Assembly (NCBI GenBank): GCA_031258505.1 | Contig: JAIRMT010000145.1 | Coordinates: 1-10,569, forward strand | Direction of reading: 5' to 3' | Length of the DNA stretch: 10,569 nt | DNA from: Treponema sp. | GTDB lineage: Bacteria > Spirochaetota > Spirochaetia > Treponematales > Breznakiellaceae | Shown: one piece after another, positions 5,661 to 10,569 of the stretch | Position numbering within the stretch: the stretch's first letter is position 1 | Layout: each line of letters begins with the position of its first letter | Program-made: the position numbers and the translations under genes | The notes under the pieces: generated by a model | Told to the model about the DNA's origin: nothing | What the model saw: the letters and a program-made list of their open reading frames with translations, nothing else | The model's database searches: none

Positions 5661-7134
5661 ACTTCCCCTGAATCCGTTCAACAGCCTTATGCCAGCCCGC
5701 GAGTAGTTCTGTCCGCTGTTTCTCGTCCATCGCGGGCGTGAAGGTTTTGTCGCACTGCCACGCAGCGCGAAGCTCATCAAGGCTTTGCCAGAAACCTGTC
5801 GCAAGGCCGGCTAGATACGCGGCGCCCAGGGCAGTGGTTTCCCGCACCACAGGGCGATGAATACGCGCTCCGGTAATGTCAGCCTGAAACTGTAGGAGTA
5901 CCGCGTCGCGGCTTGCGCCGCCATCCACCTTGAGTTCATTGAGTGAAAAGCCGCTGTCTTTTTCCATGGCCAACAGGAGATCAAGACTCTGGTACGCAAT
6001 GGATTCCTCGGCAGCGCGTATGATATGCTCGCGCCGCGTTCCTCGTGTGATGCCGAGTATAGCGCCGCGCGCATACATATCCCAATAAGGCGCGCCGAGT
6101 CCGGTGAACGCCGGCACAAGGTACACGCCGCCAGTGTCAGACACCTTGCCCGCGTAATACTCGGCGTCACTGCTTTCGGTGATGAAGCGCAGTTCGTCGC
6201 GCAGCCATTGAATCACGGCTCCGCCTACAAAGACACTGCCCTCAAGAACGTACTGTACCTTCTTGTCCACTCCAGCGGCGATAGTGGTGAGGAGGCCGTT
6301 CTTGCTCTCAAGCGCTTCGCCGCCGGTGTTCATCAGCAGAAAGCAGCCGGTTCCATAGGTGTTTTTCACCTCGCCCTTGGTGAAACAGCACTGGCCGAAA
6401 AGCGCAGCCTGCTGATCCCCAACCGCAGCCGCAAGCGGAACCTCAGTTCCCTGAATGTTTACCATGCCGCAGACATGGCTTGAAGGTATCAGCTCCGGCA
6501 GTACGGCGCGAGGAATGTCCAGCGCGACAAGCAGGGTATCGTCCCAGTCAAGCGTATGAATGTTAAACAGCATAGTTCGGCTCGCGTTGGTGTAGTCAGT
6601 AACGTGTGCGCCGGTGAGTTTCCAGATAAGCCAGGTATCCACCGTGCCAAAGAGGATTTCCCCGCGCCGCGCCTTTTCCCGCGCCCCCTCAACATGGTCG
6701 AGTATCCACTTGATTTTGGTCGCGGAGAAGTAGGCGTCTGGCACCAGGCCGCTCGTCTTTTTGATATAGTCGCCCAAGCCTTCACTCAGCAGCGCGTCTA
6801 CCAGCGGCGATGTGCGGCGGCACTGCCACACAATCGCGTTGTAGATAGGTCTGCCACTGTGCGCGTCCCACATAATCGTAGTCTCGCGCTGGTTAGCAAT
6901 GCCAATGGCAGCGATCTCTTGAGCGCGTACATCAAACCGCGTCAGCAGCTCCATCATTACCGCGTACTGGGATGAGTAGATTTCCATCGGGTCATGCTCA
7001 ACCCAAGCCTCCTGTGGGTAAAACTGAGTGAACTCTTTCTGTTCAACACCTAGAATCCGCTGCTGGTGATCAAAGAGAACGGCCCGTGAACTTGTGGTTC
7101 CCTGATCAAGAGCCATGATATATTTCTTTTCCAT
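5659..7134 (-). CDS. glpK: Glycerol kinase
   Basis: This cytoplasmic FGGY-family kinase makes sn-glycerol 3-phosphate from glycerol and ATP, which commits glycerol to lipid synthesis or glycolysis. With the start at 7134 it is 491 residues, close to the family's roughly 500. The start MEKKYIMALDQGTTSSRA is the usual glycerol-kinase N-terminus. An ATG at 7152 would add six residues, MERSLP, without a ribosome site, whereas GGAG lies 12 bases before ATG 7134. Visible landmarks are D10 and the GTT phosphate loop, NQRET (R83, E84), Y135, the catalytic D240 in AVGDQQAALFGQ, GTGC (261-264), and the C-terminal DGGASRDAVLLQFQAD and ETTALGAAYLAG segments. R83, E84, Y135 and D240 correspond to the known glycerol-contacting and base residues. 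No glpF or glpD is adjacent. It converges on the helicase gene. A LacI-type remnant ends 21 bases upstream. Confidence 0.97.
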   Translation of the reverse strand: MEKKYIMALDQGTTSSRAVLFDHQQRILGVEQKEFTQFYPQEAWVEHDPMEIYSSQYAVMMELLTRFDVRAQEIAAIGIANQRETTIMWDAHSGRPIYNAIVWQCRRTSPLVDALLSEGLGDYIKKTSGLVPDAYFSATKIKWILDHVEGAREKARRGEILFGTVDTWLIWKLTGAHVTDYTNASRTMLFNIHTLDWDDTLLVALDIPRAVLPELIPSSHVCGMVNIQGTEVPLAAAVGDQQAALFGQCCFTKGEVKNTYGTGCFLLMNTGGEALESKNGLLTTIAAGVDKKVQYVLEGSVFVGGAVIQWLRDELRFITESSDAEYYAGKVSDTGGVYLVPAFTGLGAPYWDMYARGAILGITRGTRREHIIRAAEESIAYQSLDLLLAMEKDSGFSLNELKVDGGASRDAVLLQFQADITGARIHRPVVRETTALGAAYLAGLATGFWQSLDELRAAWQCDKTFTPAMDEKQRTELLAGWHKAVERIQGK

Positions 7135-7155
7135 AGGTAATGATCGCTCCATAGT

Positions 7156-7287
7156 TCAACGTTTGCAATAGCCGCTTGAGTTCCGCGCCGCAAGCTCAAC
7201 CGGCAAGCGGATATCCCGCTCCTCAACGGACTTGCCGTCCAGAAGCAGGAAGAGCTGTTCAACGGCTTTTTCCGCTCTGGCCGCAGG
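7156..7287 (-). pseudogene. LacI-family transcriptional regulator, C-terminal remnant
   Basis: The minus strand from 7287 to the TGA at 7156-7158 reads PAARAEKAVEQLFLLLDGKS, then VEERDIRLPVELAARNSS, GYCKR. This is the typical end of a LacI/GalR regulator: an A-V-LL-L-dG helix, then the 'R--LP-EL--R-S' strand. An in-frame TAG at 7288-7290 cuts it off upstream, and no DNA-binding helix-turn-helix is found. Only the last 43 codons of an expected roughly 330-340 survive. It points the same way as glpK and ends 21 bases before the glpK start. The intact gene may once have been read through into glpK, or glpK may have been placed here by the same rearrangements. Confidence 0.62.
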
Positions 7288-7714
7288 CTATGCCGCGTAC
7301 CAGAACCAGGGCGGGCAGTCTACGTGAGGACGCCTGACAAGGCGCGGCTCTTGACTGCGGGCGTGGATGACTGCGCGCGCCGCGGCAGTTACATTCTTTA
7401 CCAGTTTGAGGCCAGCCTTTCCTCCAACTATCATCAGGGAAAAAAAGGCCGCTTCATACTACAATTCCAACATCGTTACGGGCGCAATTCCGTTCTGATC
7501 TATATGATAGGTCTTGATTTCAAATGCTTTGAGCGTATCGGTATGCTGGATGTTCAGAACCAGTATGGACAGGGTGAATTACAGATTGTTCCCTAAGACT
7601 CGAAGATGCGGATGATGTGCGCGGACTCGTCTTCCTCGTACTGATTGAAAAGTAACAGAAAACAGTATCAACGAGCAAAGTTTGAACTGTATGTATCCAA
7701 TAAACAAACAAACA
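7288..7714. other. Decayed coding DNA with unidentified ORF fragments
   Basis: This 427-base stretch has no gene that I can name. On the plus strand a GTG-started frame, 7324-7596 (90 codons), is open, and an overlapping frame from ATG 7357 reads TFFTSLRPAFPPTIIREKK before a stop near 7498. On the minus strand a short tail, NQYEEDESAHIIRIFES, ends with TAG at 7593-7595. None has a clear ribosome site or a recognised domain, and the fragments conflict in frame and strand. I read the region as remains of one or more broken genes between the LacI remnant and the repeat array. Confidence 0.4.
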
Positions 7715-7819
7715 ATGAAGGAAACTATTGCTATACAAGCGCGTCTTAGCTGCGGCAACAGAGAATCCATAGCCGAAAAATTACGAAACTGCGGGCAAGG
7801 TAAGAATAAGAGCCATTAA
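7715..7819 (+). CDS. Small unidentified ORF running into the 21-bp array
   Basis: From ATG 7715 there are 34 codons: MKETIAIQARLSCGNRES, IAEKLRNCGQGKNKSH. The last codon and stop (CAT TAA) lie on the first array unit. The AAGGA-like purine stretch needed for translation is missing; upstream is AT-rich (AACAAACAAACA). The composition is plausible for a real protein, and the segment before the array is denser in sense than the array. The most likely reading is the N-terminal remnant of a longer gene cut by the repeat array. I do not recognise the family. An intact short peptide gene is less likely. Confidence 0.25.
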   Translation: MKETIAIQARLSCGNRESIAEKLRNCGQGKNKSH

Positions 7820-8234
7820 AAGAACTCTTTTAATTATCAATAGTCCTCTTTTAGCCATTAAAAGAACTCTTCTGATCATTAAAAGATGTCTTTTAGCCAT
7901 TAAAAGAACTCTTCTAGTCATTAAAAGAGGACTATCAGTCATTAAAAGAACTCTTCTAGCGATTAAAAGAACTCTTCTAGCGATTAAAAGACCTCTTTTA
8001 GTTATTAAAAGAGGTCTTTTGGCGATTAAAAGAACTCTTCTAACGATTAAAAGAGGACTATCAGTCATTAAAAGAGTTCTTTTAATGATTAAAAGATGAC
8101 TTTTAGCGACTAATAGTATACTATTAGTCATTAAAATATGACTATCAATCATTAAAAGAACACTTTTTATGATTAAAAGATAGCTATTAGTCATTGAAAG
8201 AACACTTTTTACGATTAAAAGACATCTACGGATA
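7815..8234. repeat. 21-bp tandem array of palindromic units, about 20 copies
   Basis: Units start at 7815 and then every 21 bp through 8214, with no length variation. The consensus is ATTAAAAGAACTCTTCTAGC plus one base. Each unit is a perfect or imperfect palindrome around its centre. Examples are ATTAAAAGAACTCTTTTAAT at 7815 (9-bp arms, AC centre), ATTAAAAGAGTTCTTTTAAT at 8067 and the fully perfect ACTAATAGTATACTATTAGT at 8109. Some units are exact duplicates of others (units 6 and 12; units 7 and 8). The last unit decays after about 14 bases. The plus strand is full of stops. The minus strand is open for 161 codons (7781-8266) as a 7-residue repeat like RRVLLIA/MTDSPLL, which I take to be a by-product of the period. 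Confidence 0.96.
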
Positions 8235-8352
8235 ACTGGAAGCGCGCCATGAACGGCCTGCGGCAATAGTCTTACCCGCTTATATCCGCAAGAGTAACTT
8301 CCTCTCGTTGGAGTTTTGGGGATAGGCAGTGATTTCCAATCACACCAGGCTA

Positions 8353-8878
8353 TCCAGAATACCGTTTAAGGGACAGCAGGCGGTGTTCAATCTGTATCTT
8401 GTCTCGATGATGATACCGGCGCAGGTAACCTTTATCCCCATATTCGGGCCTTACGAATAATCTGAGCGCGTTTATGCTGCTGCTGCTGCTATTCAACGCT
8501 TTTAGTATTTTCATGCTGCGGCAGCGGATGAAGACCATCAACAACGCCTATATTGAGGCGGCGATGATCGACGGAGCTTCATACCGTTTCATTTTTTGGC
8601 AAATCATACTGCCGCTCTGTTCCGCGACGCTGGCAACACTGGCGATTCTCGGCTTTATGCAATCGTGGAATGACTATCTGTTGCCGCTTGTTCTCTTGAG
8701 CGACCGCGCAAAAACAACGCTGCCGGTACTGCTTAGTGCTCTCTCAAGCGAATATAGCAATCAGTATAACCTGATGATGGCCGGTTCACTCGTATCCATC
8801 ATCCCAATTCTGATCGTCTATATTTTTATGCAACAGTATTTTAAGGAAGGTCTCTCCGTGGGCGGGATCAAGGGCTAA
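8353..8878 (+). pseudogene. CUT1-type sugar ABC transporter permease (MalG-like), truncated and frameshifted
   Basis: Inner-membrane permeases of this family form the channel of sugar uptake systems with a binding protein and an MsmK/MalK-type ATPase. Frame 1 from 8353 reads SRIPFKGQQAVFNLYLVSM, MIPAQVTFIPIFG, which is the mid-protein region, and hits a stop at 8458. The rest continues in frame 2 from about 8453 as NLSAFMLLLLLFNAFSIFMLRQ. It then shows the EAA loop, with EAA, G four residues on, and I-x-LP at the right spacing (residues 28-47 counted from ATG 8474). The remainder runs through three membrane segments to the usual end, GLSVGGIKG. About eight codons seem to be missing at the frame change. 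The first roughly 100 residues are absent, and their place is taken by unrelated DNA and the 21-bp array. A 134-codon product from ATG 8474 would be non-functional as a permease. TAA is 2 bases before the GH31 start. Confidence 0.85.
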
Positions 8879-8880
8879 TC

Positions 8881-10569
8881 ATGGAACGTATTACTCTTGC
8901 TTCATTACAACAAAAACCACTTGACTTCCCTTTTCCCGGCGGCGTGGCGCAGCTGCGCGTCATAGAGGAAGCAGGACATCCGGCGCTGGCGATTCGCTTG
9001 CCTTATCGGGGCGCGTACGGTATGGGCGAGCGGTTTGACGCGCTGAACCAGAAGGGACGGCGGGTTATCAATAAGGTGGAAGAGCATTTTTGCCGTCAGG
9101 GAGACAAAACCTACTGTCCCGCGCCCTTTTTCTTTACCGATTCAGGCTTTGGCCTTTGTATCAACACGCGGCGGGTAAGCGCCTTTGACTTTGACGAGGA
9201 GATAACGGCGCGTTTTGTGCTAAACGCTCACCTGAGTCTGGACGCGGACAAGATCGAAACAGCGGATTTTCCCGTCGATGCGGAAATCGCGCTTTTTTCA
9301 GGCAGTCCCGCCGCGATCATCGCTGACTATATGACGCTCTCTGGTCCGGCGCAACTGCCGCCTGACTGGGTATTTGGTCCCTGGATTTCGGCAAACCGGT
9401 GGAATAGCCAGGAACAGGTGGAGCAGCAGCTTGATCTGCTTATCAAGCGCGATTTCCCCGCGTCTGTTCTGGTTATTGAGGCGTGGAGCGATGAGGCAAC
9501 CTTTTATATGTTTAACGGCGCAGACTATACGCCGGTTTCGGGCAGTACAGCGCAGCGCTATGAAGACTTTGACTTTTCCGCGAGTAAGCGGCCTGATCCG
9601 CGGGGCATGATTGAAAAACTCCACAGCGCGGGCTTGCGTCTGCTGCTCTGGCAAATTCCAGTCTACAAGCGGCCAGATAAGGACGAGCCGGCTTGTATCC
9701 AGCGCGACCGTGATCGCGCCTATGCCATTGAGCATAAACTCTGCGTTATGGACAACGAAGGCAAGCCTTACACCATACCTGAAAGCCACTGGTTCGCCGG
9801 TTCTGTGCTGCCGGATTTTACCAACGCTGAAACACGGCGAGTTTGGTTTAACAAGAGACGCTATCTACTCGACCTCGGCGTAGACGGCTTTAAGACTGAC
9901 GGCGGCGAGTTTATCTACCGCGAGGATATTTCCTTTGCCGATGGTTCAGGCGGCGCCGACATGATAAACGCTTATGCGCAAAGCTATGTACGCGCCTATA
10001 CGGACTTTGTCGGCGAGGAACGGACGCTCTTTAGTCGGGCTGGCTATGTGGGGCAGCATACGACGCCGATTCTCTGGGCTGGCGATCAGCAGTCTACTTT
10101 TGAGGAGCTACGCGCCCAGTTACGCGCTGGTCTTTCCGCTGCCTTGTCAGGAGTGATCTTCTGGGGCTTTGACATAGGCGGTTTCGCGGGACCGCTGCCG
10201 GACGCGGAATTGTATCTGCGCGCAACAGAGCTTGCCTGCTTTTCGCCAATCATGCAGTGGCATTCCGAGCCGGACGGCGGGCAGTTTGCCGGTGAAGAAA
10301 CGCTGGCCAACAACGAGCGCAGTCCATGGAATATCGCGGCAACACTGCCCGTTGCGAAACAGGAAGCGTACCTCGACCGTATTCGCGCATACCACAAGCT
10401 TAGGATGAAGCTGCTGCCCTACCTGCTTGCCGAAGCCTACTATTGCGTGGAACACTCCTGCCCGTTCATGCGGCCTCTGGTTTACGGCTGGAGTAGTGAG
10501 GAAGAGGCGCTCGCCATGGACGATGAGTTCATGCTGGGGCGCGATCTGCTCGTAGCGCCGGTTCTTTAC
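8881..10569 (+). CDS. GH31 alpha-glycosidase (alpha-glucosidase/alpha-xylosidase-like), 3' end outside window
   Basis: This is a retaining alpha-glycoside hydrolase of family 31, likely cytoplasmic since no signal peptide is seen, and probably splits oligosaccharides imported by the neighbouring transporter. The 563 visible codons have no stop. An N-terminal beta-sandwich region with GMGERFDALNQKG (about 47-59) is followed by the barrel. GVDGFKTDGGEF (333-344) contains the expected nucleophile D340. WAGDQ (399-403) gives the acid/base D402, 62 residues on, similar to the spacing in YicI. FWGFDIGGFAG (427-437) and FSPIMQWHSEP (454-464) are further family marks. FKTD is closer to the YicI group than to the WNDMNE-type maltases. 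WAGDQ is also seen in sulfoquinovosidases, so the substrate stays open. ATG follows the permease stop by 2 bases, with AGGG at 8871-8874, which implies translational coupling in the former operon. The gene shows no frameshift in the window. Confidence 0.93.
   Translation, partial: MERITLASLQQKPLDFPFPGGVAQLRVIEEAGHPALAIRLPYRGAYGMGERFDALNQKGRRVINKVEEHFCRQGDKTYCPAPFFFTDSGFGLCINTRRVSAFDFDEEITARFVLNAHLSLDADKIETADFPVDAEIALFSGSPAAIIADYMTLSGPAQLPPDWVFGPWISANRWNSQEQVEQQLDLLIKRDFPASVLVIEAWSDEATFYMFNGADYTPVSGSTAQRYEDFDFSASKRPDPRGMIEKLHSAGLRLLLWQIPVYKRPDKDEPACIQRDRDRAYAIEHKLCVMDNEGKPYTIPESHWFAGSVLPDFTNAETRRVWFNKRRYLLDLGVDGFKTDGGEFIYREDISFADGSGGADMINAYAQSYVRAYTDFVGEERTLFSRAGYVGQHTTPILWAGDQQSTFEELRAQLRAGLSAALSGVIFWGFDIGGFAGPLPDAELYLRATELACFSPIMQWHSEPDGGQFAGEETLANNERSPWNIAATLPVAKQEAYLDRIRAYHKLRMKLLPYLLAEAYYCVEHSCPFMRPLVYGWSSEEEALAMDDEFMLGRDLLVAPVLY

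Noticed and set aside
7135..7152. glpK start six codons upstream at ATG 7152
   Set aside because: No ribosome site lies before it, and the family N-terminus (MEKKYI-ALDQGTT) starts at 7134, where a GGAG lies upstream.
7781..8266. 161-codon minus-strand frame with 7-residue LL-rich repeats
   Set aside because: It is explained by the 21-bp period, with no ribosome site and no non-repetitive domain. The dyad symmetry of the units is better explained at DNA or RNA level.
8474..8878. Stand-alone 134-residue permease gene from ATG 8474
   Set aside because: This ATG is internal: the preceding frame-1 DNA encodes the adjoining upstream part of the same permease family, so the ORF is the tail of a broken gene.

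Overview
The window is about 10.6 kb, moderately GC-rich, and looks like part of a host-associated spirochaete chromosome, most likely Treponema of the termite-gut type. This is an inference. It rests on the long dCache-type methyl-accepting chemotaxis protein, on a short 'GNGKF-AVGG-GK-AY / W-TAVTDTTFG' repeat-protein remnant of a kind I associate with Treponema genomes, and on the CUT1 sugar-permease / GH31 pairing. No rRNA, tRNA or other decisive marker is present.

Layout. (1) 1-2728 is a chemoreceptor gene on the minus strand (155-2332). It sits between two oppositely truncated, same-strand remnants of ISAs1-family transposases: a 3' piece at about 46-145 and a 5' piece at 2404-2586. The 5' piece is fused directly to the last repeat of a broken repeat protein (2585-2728). 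(2) 2761-3493 is an 18-copy, 42-bp tandem repeat. A short 21-bp direct duplication and a GC-rich, hairpin-rich segment (about 3551-3658) follow, then a promoter-like region with an inverted repeat. (3) 3732-5603 is a DeaD/CsdA-type DEAD-box RNA helicase with a C-terminal DbpA-type RNA-binding domain, closed by an intrinsic terminator. (4) 5659-7134, convergent to it, is an intact glycerol kinase (glpK). The last 43 codons of a LacI-family regulator sit just upstream of it. (5) 7288-8349 is a decayed stretch. It holds unidentified ORF fragments and a 20-unit, 21-bp tandem array whose units are palindromes. (6) 8353-8878 is a 5'-truncated, frameshifted MalG-type sugar ABC permease. It is followed two bases later by a GH31 alpha-glycosidase that is open to the window edge.

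Functionally there are four intact or apparently intact genes: chemoreceptor, RNA helicase, glycerol kinase and GH31 glycosidase. The GH31 gene is the downstream member of what was a carbohydrate uptake and hydrolysis operon. The start of that operon has been lost and replaced by repeat DNA. The LacI remnant may be a leftover of regulation in the same area.

The most unusual content is the repeat DNA. Two separate arrays have periods of 42 and 21 bp, both multiples of two helical turns, and both are built from dyad-symmetric units. They lie in decayed intergenic DNA. I see no gene that obviously acts on them, and whether they are protein-binding arrays, RNA hairpin arrays or inert satellites cannot be decided from this window.
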